A stretch of 5,768 nucleotides of DNA from Candidatus Bathyarchaeota archaeon (lineage in GTDB: Archaea; Thermoproteota; Bathyarchaeia; TCS64), in the NCBI GenBank assembly GCA_016934355.1, contig JAFGTA010000184.1, forward strand, positions 1 through 5,768, read 5' to 3'. Position 1 is the stretch's first letter, and every line of letters begins with the position of its first letter. The position numbers and the translations under genes are program-made. Below the pieces are notes generated by a model. The model did not search any database. It was not told the DNA's origin and saw only the letters and a list, made by a program, of their open reading frames with translations. Shown here one piece after another: positions 1 through 4,896 of this stretch.

Positions 1-408
1 AGGAAGGACCAACAGATCCTCTTCACCTTCAACAACAACCCCGAGCCTCTTTTTAAGGGTTATCGCGTCCTCAAGCTCCCTGTACGCCTCCGCCGTGATG
101 GTGCCCTGCGGGTTGGAGACGTGGACCCTGTCACGGTCGAACCTGAGCTGCTCCACGTCCTGCCTCATGACGCGGTGGTCGATGACCACGACGTCTGGGT
201 GGAGCCCCGCCTCGAGTATGTGTACGGTGACGTAGTCGCCTACCGAGGCGAACATCGGGGGCTTGGTCTTAGCGAGTATGATCCTCAGGGTCTCGACGTT
301 CTTGGTGATGTCGGCTCTCAGAAGCTTGCCTAGGGGTTCTTTGAGTTCGTTACGCATCTCGAAGGGGAGAATCAGGTCACAATCTATCAGGTCAGGCGCC
401 GCCCTCAC
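1..408 (-). CDS. GTP-dependent dephospho-CoA kinase (DUF359), 3' end cut off by window edge
   Basis: This enzyme phosphorylates dephospho-CoA with GTP, the last step of archaeal coenzyme A synthesis in the cytoplasm, and is unrelated to bacterial CoaE. I translated 136 codons, and the C-terminus lies beyond the left edge. Family hallmarks (PF04019, established in Thermococcus) are visible: LPFEMRNELKEPLGKLL near residues 14-30, GDYVT at 57-61, the PDVVVIDHRVMRQ stretch at 71-83, NPQGTIT at 99-105 and VEGEEDLLVLP at 126-136. Family members are usually about 170-180 residues, so roughly 40 are missing. The start is a GTG at 408-406 whose last bases overlap the spt4 stop (GTGA, 4-base overlap), which implies translational coupling. 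It is the third gene of the rpo7-spt4 operon, a neighbourhood seen for this family in many archaea. The identity rests on recalled family motifs and is strong. Confidence 0.9.
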   Translation of the reverse strand, partial: MRAAPDLIDCDLILPFEMRNELKEPLGKLLRADITKNVETLRIILAKTKPPMFASVGDYVTVHILEAGLHPDVVVIDHRVMRQDVEQLRFDRDRVHVSNPQGTITAEAYRELEDAITLKKRLGVVVEGEEDLLVLP

Positions 409-587
409 CGTATCTTTAGAGCGTAGTTGCCCGGTTCCTTCGTGTCAAGTTTCTCGGCGAGGATGCTGTTCTCAGGGTCGAGGACCACTAGGAGACCCGA
501 GTAGTCGTCGCTCAGCTCTGTCCCCTTGCATACGGGGCAGACGTTCTCGTCCGTTATGTTCTTGCAGCTTCTGCACGCCCTCGGCAT
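405..587 (-). CDS. spt4: Transcription elongation factor Spt4 (RNA polymerase subunit E'')
   Basis: The product is a 60-residue zinc protein that pairs with the NGN domain of Spt5. The complex clamps RNA polymerase and supports processive elongation. One zinc-binding unit is visible as C5-x2-C8 and C17-x2-C20, within RACRSCK and VCPVCKG, followed by the short beta region (SDDYSGLLVVLDPENS) that contacts Spt5 in this family. The length is typical for archaeal Spt4, which is about 60 residues. Its ATG shares one base with the rpo7 stop (TGATG), and its TGA overlaps the GTG start of the dephospho-CoA kinase gene, so all three genes are translated from one message. The C-terminus (GNYALKIR) matches the family ending 'GxYAL+I'. 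Nothing unusual is seen. Confidence 0.95.
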   Translation of the reverse strand: MPRACRSCKNITDENVCPVCKGTELSDDYSGLLVVLDPENSILAEKLDTKEPGNYALKIR

Positions 588-1153
588 CAGTCTCCCTCCT
601 CTTTCTCGTCGACCTTGATCTCGCTGGCTATCCAGTCGAGCTTGCCGAGCATGGGCTGCCTAGCTGTGACGCCTATCTTGCCGCCGCTGCGGCCGCGGGG
701 GAAGCTCACCGCCACGATCCGCACCCTGAACACGTCTCCTCGGCTGATGGTTCTGCCGCTCTCCTTACCCAGGAGCACACCTTGCCTCTCGTCGTAGCTG
801 ATGAAGTCGTCCATTAGCTGGCTGACGTGGAGAAGCGCGTCGACTGGGCCGATTCGTAGGAACGTGCCGAAGTCCGCCACCTCGACCACCTCCCCCTCGA
901 TGACCTCTTGGAGCTGTGGGAAGAAGGTGAGTATCTCGAAGGCGACCGGGTGGTGGGTGCCTCCGTCCCCCGGAATTATGCGGCCGATGGGGTTAACCTC
1001 AAGCTTGATGACGCTGATGATGTAGCCAAGCTCCTCATCCACCAGTCCCTCGTACTTGTTCCTCAGCTCCTGATACGCTGCTGCGTGGAGGGGCTCCCCG
1101 AACTTGGCGGGGTCTATCCTTATCGTGTCCTTTAGGGTGATGAGGTTGAACAT
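587..1153 (-). CDS. rpo7: DNA-directed RNA polymerase subunit Rpo7 (RpoE', RPB7 homologue)
   Basis: Rpo7 forms, with Rpo4, the stalk of archaeal RNA polymerase. The stalk helps open complex formation and binds exiting RNA. The 188-residue protein has the expected two parts: an N-terminal truncated RNP-like domain (about 1-80, including RIDPAKFGEPL, KYEG and GRIIPGDGG), which docks on the polymerase core, and an S1/OB RNA-binding domain (about 82-167, with EGEVVEVADFGTFLRIGPVDALLHVSQLMDD and a closing KIGVTARQPMLG). The length is normal for archaea. The acidic tail VDEKEEGD is unstructured-looking. The gene opens the rpo7-spt4-kinase operon. A TATA-like element lies about 29-40 bases upstream. 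The ATG is the only start giving the conserved N-terminus. Confidence 0.96.
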   Translation of the reverse strand: MFNLITLKDTIRIDPAKFGEPLHAAAYQELRNKYEGLVDEELGYIISVIKLEVNPIGRIIPGDGGTHHPVAFEILTFFPQLQEVIEGEVVEVADFGTFLRIGPVDALLHVSQLMDDFISYDERQGVLLGKESGRTISRGDVFRVRIVAVSFPRGRSGGKIGVTARQPMLGKLDWIASEIKVDEKEEGD

Positions 1154-1181
1154 GGCTATGCCTCAGCTACTACCGTAGGGA

Positions 1182-1193
1182 GTGATAAAAACG
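1182..1193 (-). promoter_or_regulatory. Putative TATA box for the rpo7-spt4-kinase operon
   Basis: Read on the minus strand, the 53-base gap between the gfcR-like stop and the rpo7 ATG contains CGTTTTTATCAC, an archaeal TATA-like element placed so that transcription would start a few bases before the ATG. It overlaps a 12-base perfect palindrome, AAAAACGTTTTT, at 1187-1198. The same T-run could also end the upstream gfcR transcript. Placement and composition are seen; function is inferred. Confidence 0.5.
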
Positions 1194-1206
1194 TTTTTGA
1201 AACCTA

Positions 1207-1932
1207 TCAAATCTCGATGAGCACCTCGAAGGAGTACTTGCTTATGATGCTGCTAAGATACTCCTTCCACTCGTCGCCCACAGTGACGAGCACATAGATT
1301 CCTGCTATGTCGGCCCGCTGGTTTCGCACCAGGTCCACGAGGGCCTGAACTGTCTCACCAGTCCTGACCACGTCGTCGATGATTAGGACGCTGTCCTTCT
1401 TCTTTATCGCGGTCTTGGCGACGTAGAGGCTCTTTCTCATCGCGCTTCCGCGAGGGATGTAAGTCTCCTCGACGAACTCCTGGATTCCCACTTCCTTGGA
1501 GTCCTTGGCTATGAGGAGGTCTATGTCGAGTAGGTTGGCCACCAGTGTGGAGCACGGTATCCCGTCCACCGCCGCCGTGAGGACCTTTGTGACTCTCCGC
1601 CCCGCGAACTTTTCCATGGCGTAGTTGCTCATTATCTTGAGCCAGGTGATCTCGCTGACGAGGGGCGTGTTGTCGAAGTAGCCGTCCTCGTCGAACATGA
1701 TGCGCTTCTTAAGCGCGTCCTTGATGTTGGTGATCTCAGTGAGCTTCTCGTAGAGTCCCTGGGCGCGGGAGTAGCTGGGGAGGACATGGCCGCGCATATA
1801 CCTGCTAAGTATGGGTGGGCTCAAGCCCAGGACCTCCGAGAGCTCCTGGTATGTGTGAGCCTCACTGGCGACCTTTAACAAGTCGGTGATCATCATTCGG
1901 TACTTAAGTTCCCGGACTCTCGTTTCAGCCAT
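1207..1932 (-). CDS. GfcR-like transcription regulator: helix-turn-helix plus phosphoribosyltransferase-type PRPP-binding domain
   Basis: The 241-residue protein has an N-terminal helix-turn-helix (about residues 26-48, TYQELSEVLGLSPPILSRYMRG) joined to a type I phosphoribosyltransferase fold. The PRPP signature VLIIDDVVRTGET is intact at 182-194, with the flexible-loop region near 154-168. Known relatives include GfcR of Haloferax, an activator of sugar-catabolism genes, and archaeal proteins often labelled orotate phosphoribosyltransferase-like. A regulator sensing a phosphorylated metabolite or PRPP is therefore likelier than an enzyme; its target genes are unknown. I chose the ATG at 1932. 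The frame stays open to an ATG at 1989, but those 19 extra codons lie in the 3' half of the tRNA-Lys gene and give no conserved residues. A purine-rich leader (AGGGGA) precedes the chosen ATG. Only 23 bases separate it from the encoded tRNA CCA, with no TATA element visible. Confidence 0.85.
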   Translation of the reverse strand: MAETRVRELKYRMMITDLLKVASEAHTYQELSEVLGLSPPILSRYMRGHVLPSYSRAQGLYEKLTEITNIKDALKKRIMFDEDGYFDNTPLVSEITWLKIMSNYAMEKFAGRRVTKVLTAAVDGIPCSTLVANLLDIDLLIAKDSKEVGIQEFVEETYIPRGSAMRKSLYVAKTAIKKKDSVLIIDDVVRTGETVQALVDLVRNQRADIAGIYVLVTVGDEWKEYLSSIISKYSFEVLIEI

Positions 1933-1955
1933 GCTTCCCCTTCCCTTGATCCTCT

Positions 1956-2051
1956 TGGCGGGCCTGAGGGGATTCGAACCCCTGGCCAACGGCTTTCCTC
2001 GACCCTGGAGTCTTAAAAGGCCGATGCTCTACCTTGCTGAGCTACAGGCCC
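1956..2051 (-). tRNA. trnK-UUU: tRNA-Lys(UUU) with a 19-nt intron, CCA encoded
   Basis: Read on the minus strand, the acceptor GGGCCTG pairs fully with CAGGCCC. It is followed by TA at 8-9, D stem GCTC/GAGC, anticodon stem TCGGC/GCCGT, loop CTTTTA(A) with anticodon TTT, a 5-base variable region, T arm AGGGG-TTCGAAT-CCCCT, discriminator G73 and encoded CCA. The anticodon arm is interrupted after position 37. Removing 19 bases restores a normal 7-base loop. G73 and UUU fit lysine. The outermost anticodon-stem pair is a T27/T43 mismatch; every other helix is sound. The gfcR-like gene begins 23 bases downstream on the same strand. Confidence 0.93.
1995..2013 (-). other. tRNA-Lys intron (canonical 37/38 site, bulge-helix-bulge)
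   Basis: The precursor folds into the motif cut by archaeal splicing endonuclease. Below the anticodon stem, CTTT (positions 32-35) pairs with GAGG of the intron (two wobble pairs). It is flanked by a 3-base bulge TAA on the 5' side and a 3-base bulge AAA on the 3' side. The intron itself closes with GAC/GTC around a 6-base loop. Cutting after the second base of each bulge removes 19 bases between 37 and 38. The structure was worked out by hand from the sequence. Confidence 0.9.
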
Positions 2052-2073
2052 AAACGCCGTAAGCGTTAACCAG

Positions 2074-2080
2074 TTTATAT
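2074..2080 (-). promoter_or_regulatory. Putative TATA box for tRNA-Lys (and possibly gfcR)
   Basis: ATATAAA on the minus strand lies 23-29 bases ahead of the first base of tRNA-Lys, the expected archaeal distance. No other TATA element is seen before the gfcR-like gene, so this promoter may serve both. Confidence 0.6.
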
Positions 2081-2160
2081 CAAATCCCTATTTAACTGTT
2101 TTTCGATTTGCTCTATTTATTTAATATACAAGTTTCTGGTCTATACCGAAATGGATAACG

Positions 2161-2169
2161 CTTATTAGA
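2161..2169 (+). promoter_or_regulatory. Possible TATA box for tRNA-Gly
   Basis: CTTATTAGA is the best TATA-like word upstream of tRNA-Gly, about 30-38 bases before its first base. It would place the start of transcription near 2191. The match is weak. The rest of the spacer between the two tRNA genes (2082-2160) is A+T rich with no gene seen. Confidence 0.35.
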
Positions 2170-2198
2170 GCGGCACTAAAGTTTTCCTGTGCAAACGC

Positions 2199-2274
2199 GC
2201 GGCTGTGGTCCAGCCTGGTAAGATCTCAGCCCCCCAAGCTGATGACCCGGGTTCGAATCCCGGCAGCCGCACCA
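2199..2274 (+). tRNA. trnG-CCC: tRNA-Gly(CCC), CCA encoded
   Basis: The acceptor GCGGCTG pairs with CAGCCGC. The D arm is GTC/GAT with GG in the loop, the anticodon stem TCAGC/GCTGA is perfect, the loop is CCCCCAA, the variable region has 4 bases, the T arm is CCGGG-TTCGAAT-CCCGG, and A73 plus CCA are encoded. Anticodon CCC with A73 indicates glycine. The base before the anticodon is C33 where nearly all tRNAs have U33. No intron is present. The gene lies between divergent spacer DNA and the M48 peptidase gene on the same strand. Confidence 0.92.
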
Positions 2275-2283
2275 TTCACCCGC

Positions 2284-2293
2284 AAATATTATA
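2284..2293 (+). promoter_or_regulatory. Putative TATA box for the M48 peptidase gene
   Basis: AAATATTATA begins 10 bases after the tRNA-Gly CCA and lies 28-37 bases before the GTG start. Transcription would begin near or at the start codon, giving a leaderless or very short-leader message, which agrees with the absence of a Shine-Dalgarno sequence. Confidence 0.6.
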
Positions 2294-2294
2294 C

Positions 2295-2316
2295 ACGCTA
2301 CGGGATAAGGTAGCGT
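2295..2316. repeat. 7-bp inverted repeat between TATA box and start of M48 gene
   Basis: ACGCTAC at 2295-2301 and GTAGCGT at 2310-2316 are perfect inverted copies with an 8-base spacer. The dyad sits immediately downstream of the TATA element and ends 4 bases before the GTG. It therefore lies largely in DNA that polymerase must occupy at initiation, as a repressor operator would. If transcription instead starts upstream, it could be a leader hairpin. Confidence 0.5.
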
Positions 2317-2320
2317 CTTA

Positions 2321-3298
2321 GTGAACTCATTGACCGCTGACAGAAAGCGTCTAAACGGCTTGGAGCCTGTCTACTTCCAGCATCCGCTGGACAAGGCCGC
2401 CACAGAGAACCTGGCCCGGGTTAAGGGCCTCGACCTCTTCACGAAGAAGTTCATGGAGCTAGGCTTCGAGAAGATATTCTTGATCCAGAACATAGGCAGC
2501 TGCCTCAGGTTGAGCGAGACCCAGGTGCCCAGCATCTACAACATCTACAAGGAGGCTTGCGGCGTCCTGGAGATACCTGAACCGTCCCTGTTCATCCAGA
2601 ACGACCCGTTCCCCAACGCCTACACCTACGGGTACACGAACCCATTCATCGTCGTGACCACGGGGCTCCTCAAAGACTTCGACGAGAAAGAGCTCATGTT
2701 CATCATGGGCCACGAGCTGGGCCACGTGAAGTGCGGCCACACCCTCTACAACACCATGGCCGAGAACCTGGGGTTCATCATCAGCCTCATCAGCGACATG
2801 ACCCTCGGCATAGGCGGCCTCGTTACTCAGGGAATCCAGCTCGCGCTGCTAGAGTGGAGCAGGAAGGCCGAGTTCAGCGCCGACAGGGCTGGGCTCCTAG
2901 CGGTTCAGGACAGAGAGGCCGCGACGCGCGCGCTGTCCAAGCTCATGGCGCCCACAAGGGAGCTGTGGAAGGAGATAAACCAGGAGGACATCATGAAGCA
3001 GGCCGCGGAGTTCGAGGAGCTAAGCGAGGACAACCTGAATAAAGTGTACAAGTTCCTCACGACCCTTAGCCTCAGCCACCCCTGGACCATCCTCAGGACC
3101 AAGGAGATCAACACCTGGATCAACGAGGGAGACTACGATAAGGTGCTGTCCATGGAGCCAGCGGCGTTGGAGGAGGTGGCGCTGAAGACCGCGAAGCTCG
3201 CAGCAAACAAGACGCTCTGCCCCGACTGCGGAGAGGAGCTCACCTGGATAGATGAGTACCAGCGGTGGTACTGCTACGCCTGCCAGAAGTACCCCTGA
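2321..3298 (+). CDS. M48 family zinc metallopeptidase with C-terminal zinc ribbon
   Basis: This is a 325-residue predicted endopeptidase of the HtpX/Ste24-like M48 group, which degrades damaged or misfolded proteins in characterised members. The catalytic motif HELGH is at 131-135 (GHELGHVKCGH), the third zinc ligand is probably E184 in KAEFSADRAG, and the conserved SHPW is at 252-255. A hydrophobic stretch at about 147-177 between these motifs could sit in or against the membrane; no signal peptide is seen. The last 30 residues form a ribbon (C300-x2-C303 and C318-x2-C321, within CPDCG and RWYCYACQKY), a C-terminal tail that I recall on other archaeal proteins. The start is GTG with no good Shine-Dalgarno sequence; TATA placement supports leaderless translation. 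The next gene starts 54 bases later behind its own promoter. Substrate is unknown. Confidence 0.9.
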   Translation: MNSLTADRKRLNGLEPVYFQHPLDKAATENLARVKGLDLFTKKFMELGFEKIFLIQNIGSCLRLSETQVPSIYNIYKEACGVLEIPEPSLFIQNDPFPNAYTYGYTNPFIVVTTGLLKDFDEKELMFIMGHELGHVKCGHTLYNTMAENLGFIISLISDMTLGIGGLVTQGIQLALLEWSRKAEFSADRAGLLAVQDREAATRALSKLMAPTRELWKEINQEDIMKQAAEFEELSEDNLNKVYKFLTTLSLSHPWTILRTKEINTWINEGDYDKVLSMEPAALEEVALKTAKLAANKTLCPDCGEELTWIDEYQRWYCYACQKYP

Positions 3299-3310
3299 TC
3301 TCTTCACCAA

Positions 3311-3320
3311 TAAATTTTTA
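3311..3320 (+). promoter_or_regulatory. Putative TATA box for the zinc-ribbon/PH-like gene
   Basis: TAAATTTTTA stands out in a G+C-rich stretch, 33-42 bases before the ATG at 3353, and predicts a start of transcription around 3341-3347. Its T-run may double as the terminator of the peptidase gene just upstream. Confidence 0.55.
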
Positions 3321-3352
3321 CACCGCCGCAGTCACCGCAGATAGGACTCAGT

Positions 3353-4006
3353 ATGCCGTTTTGCACAAACTGCGGAGCAGAGCTTAAACCCAACGACAGG
3401 TTCTGCGGCAACTGCGGCGCAACCGTAGGCGCGCCGGCGGCTCCACCGCCGCCACAGCAAACCAGTTACGCGCAGCCTCCTCCCCCGCCCCCGAGCTATC
3501 AGCAGCCAACGTACCAGCAGCCAGCCTATCAGCCGCCGCCCACCTACGGCGAACAGATCCACGGGTCCATGGCTAACTGCGCGACGGGCTTCCCAGTGAC
3601 CATCTACACGCTGTTCCTCACTGACCGGAGGATGATAGCGGCTAAGACGGGCAGGTTCAACGCCATGTTCACGGGCTCGATGGCCGCCAGCGGAGGAATC
3701 GTGGGCGGCCTCATAGGCGCTGGGCTCGACGCCACCGTGAACAAGGGCCGTAAGAAGAAGGCTGAGGAGATGAGCCAGCTGTCGCCCGATCAGGTGCTCG
3801 CCATGGATAAGAAGAACTTCCAAATCGACTACGCGAGCGTCCAATCGGTGGAGATGAAGACGCCCGGGTTGCTGGGGGTGGGCGAGATCAAGGTGAAGAC
3901 GCCTGGGAAGGAGCACAAGTTCCAGCTTCAGGTCAGGAAGGACGTCTTCGTTCCCTACATTGCCCTGCTCCAGAGCGTGCTGCCGGGGAGAGTCTTCTCA
4001 AAGTAG
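3353..4006 (+). CDS. Zinc-ribbon protein with Pro/Gln/Tyr-rich linker and PH-like C-terminal domain, function unknown
   Basis: The 217-residue protein has three visible parts. Residues 1-25 are a ribbon, C4-x2-C7 and C18-x2-C21 (FCTNCG and FCGNCG). Residues about 27-65 are a low-complexity linker rich in Pro, Gln and Tyr, with repeated YQQP units. Residues about 75-217 include a strand pattern ending LFLTDRRMIAAKTG, typical of bacterial PH-like domains. A glycine-rich hydrophobic segment follows at 106-128, then a basic patch (KGRKKK, 131-136) and further strands (FQIDYASVQSVEMKT; KVKTPGKEHKFQL). The hydrophobic segment could touch membrane; there is no signal peptide. This architecture resembles uncharacterised prokaryotic proteins in which a zinc ribbon is tethered to a sensor-like domain. 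I infer a regulatory or scaffold role but assign no function. It has its own promoter and is flanked by the M48 peptidase gene. Confidence 0.85.
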   Translation: MPFCTNCGAELKPNDRFCGNCGATVGAPAAPPPPQQTSYAQPPPPPPSYQQPTYQQPAYQPPPTYGEQIHGSMANCATGFPVTIYTLFLTDRRMIAAKTGRFNAMFTGSMAASGGIVGGLIGAGLDATVNKGRKKKAEEMSQLSPDQVLAMDKKNFQIDYASVQSVEMKTPGLLGVGEIKVKTPGKEHKFQLQVRKDVFVPYIALLQSVLPGRVFSK

Positions 4007-4029
4007 CTCACTATTTTATTGATTGTGAA

Positions 4030-4083
4030 CCCAAAGCCATGTTTTCGTGATGATTCCTTCCATGGTAAACATCAGGCTTTGGG
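4030..4083. repeat. Long imperfect hairpin (9 + 6 bp, 2-base bulge)
   Basis: CCCAAAGCC (4030-4038) pairs perfectly with GGCTTTGGG (4075-4083). After a 2-base bulge (CA, 4073-4074), ATGTTT (4039-4044) pairs with AAACAT (4067-4072), leaving a 22-base loop. It begins 24 bases after the stop of the preceding gene and ends well before the archaellin TATA element. It may be a 3' end structure, a small RNA, or the remains of a small inverted-repeat element. The rest of the 4007-4174 spacer shows only the archaellin promoter. Confidence 0.7.
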
Positions 4084-4131
4084 CGTCGTTTCCCCGGCAC
4101 TTGTATGTGAGCGAATCCTAATCACATTCCG

Positions 4132-4139
4132 CTTTATAC
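4132..4139 (+). promoter_or_regulatory. Putative TATA box for archaellin
   Basis: CTTTATAC lies 36-43 bases before the GTG start, placing transcription start near 4160-4165, just at the Shine-Dalgarno stretch GGAAGGA (4161-4167), which is 7 bases before the GTG. If the start is that close, the ribosome site would sit at the very 5' end of the message. Confidence 0.6.
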
Positions 4140-4174
4140 ATCGAATGTTTGAAAAAACCCGGAAGGAAGAGTAA

Positions 4175-4786
4175 GTGCTGTACAACAGAAAAGGTATGAC
4201 TGGTCTAGAGACTGCGATAATACTCGTAGCCTTCGTTATAACCGCCGCCGCGTTCGCGTTCGTGATCCTAAACATGGGTTTCATCACTGCCGAAAAGACC
4301 CAGTCGGTCATCAGCGCCGGCATGAAGGAAGCCAGCAGCTCGCTACTCATAGACAGCGGGGTGATAGGGCAGTTCTCGAACGTCTCAGGTGACCAAGCCG
4401 ACATCTGCCTAACCAAGCTGACGTTTTACCTCAAGCTCTCGCAGGGGCATGAGCCTATAGACATGGACGACAACGTGATGATAGCTACCTACACAAACCC
4501 AAGGTGCCACGGCGAGGTATACGACTCCAACGGCACCGTCATGACTGTTTTAATCGCTAACGGCGACTCCGATACTCTCATCGAGACAGGGGAGAAGTTC
4601 AAGGTGACAATCGACTTCACCCAGCTTCGCAGAGACAGGGTAGACCCTACCTTGTCATCTGCTCATGATGTGTACACGCACCCATACGAGGAGTTCAGGG
4701 TAGAGCTGAGACCCTCTCAGGGGGCTGTAATGACTATTGAGCGGCAGATACCGGCGGTATACTCTACGGTAATGACGATGGACTAG
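4175..4786 (+). CDS. Archaellin (archaeal flagellin) precursor
   Basis: Archaellins polymerise into the filament of the archaellum, the rotating motility organelle. This 203-residue precursor has a class III signal peptide: a 7-residue leader ending RKG, followed by MTGLE. Prepilin peptidase (ArlK/PibD) would cut after G7, with Glu at +5 of the mature chain. The following hydrophobic helix (about 10-37, ETAIILVAFVITAAAFAF) forms the filament core and is strongly archaellin-like. The C-terminus, GAVMTIERQIPAVYSTVM, also matches the family. Two N-glycosylation sequons occur at N69 and N119. C78 and C111 could form a disulfide. The GTG start was chosen because it gives a complete short leader and has GGAAGGA 7 bases upstream. 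The length is typical. No motor, peptidase or second archaellin gene is nearby. A related type IV pilin is the less likely alternative. Confidence 0.9.
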   Translation: MLYNRKGMTGLETAIILVAFVITAAAFAFVILNMGFITAEKTQSVISAGMKEASSSLLIDSGVIGQFSNVSGDQADICLTKLTFYLKLSQGHEPIDMDDNVMIATYTNPRCHGEVYDSNGTVMTVLIANGDSDTLIETGEKFKVTIDFTQLRRDRVDPTLSSAHDVYTHPYEEFRVELRPSQGAVMTIERQIPAVYSTVMTMD

Positions 4787-4803
4787 GAGCCATCTCCCTA
4801 CCC

Positions 4804-4844
4804 TTTTTTCCGGCGTCTCGGTCGTTTTTACCGATATTTTTATT
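4804..4844 (+). terminator. Archaellin terminator region
   Basis: Eighteen bases after the stop codon comes a run of six T (4804-4809). A short hairpin follows, TCGGT (4818-4822) with ACCGA (4830-4834) around a T5 loop, and then TATTTTTATT. U-tracts are the usual archaeal termination signal. Part of the T-rich stretch could also be promoter sequence for the next gene. Confidence 0.55.
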
Positions 4845-4856
4845 AGCCAAACCCCC

Positions 4857-4874
4857 TATATCTCTAGCGATATA
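4857..4874 (+). promoter_or_regulatory. TATA-like dyad upstream of the DUF4342 gene
   Basis: TATATC (4857-4862) and GATATA (4869-4874) are perfect inverted copies spaced by 6 bases. The first half-site is 35-40 bases before the ATG, a suitable TATA position for a short leader bearing the Shine-Dalgarno sequence GAGGT (4886-4890, 6 bases before the ATG). The second half-site is too near to act as TATA. A further TATA-like run is at 4835-4842. Which element is used is not decided by the sequence. Confidence 0.45.
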
Positions 4875-4896
4875 CGGGTTGAACTGAGGTTTAAAG

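Noticed and set aside
263..817. 184-codon plus-strand open frame opposite the kinase, spt4 and rpo7 genes
   Set aside because: It lies antisense to three genes with clear family motifs and shows only low-complexity Ser/Arg/Ala sequence; it is a shadow of G+C-rich coding DNA.
1187..1198. 12-base palindrome AAAAACGTTTTT before rpo7
   Set aside because: About one palindrome of this length is expected by chance in a window of this size; it is more simply a T-run terminator overlapping a TATA box.
1933..1989. 19-codon N-terminal extension of the gfcR-like gene
   Set aside because: These codons are the T arm and acceptor of tRNA-Lys; the ATG at 1932 gives the expected length and helix-turn-helix position.
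3332..3916. 194-codon minus-strand open frame
   Set aside because: It is antisense to the zinc-ribbon/PH-like gene, rich in Arg, His and Leu, with no family features; it is a shadow.
4048..4072. Box C word GTGATGA suggesting a C/D guide RNA
   Set aside because: No CTGA box D or second C'/D' pair follows at a suitable distance on either strand.
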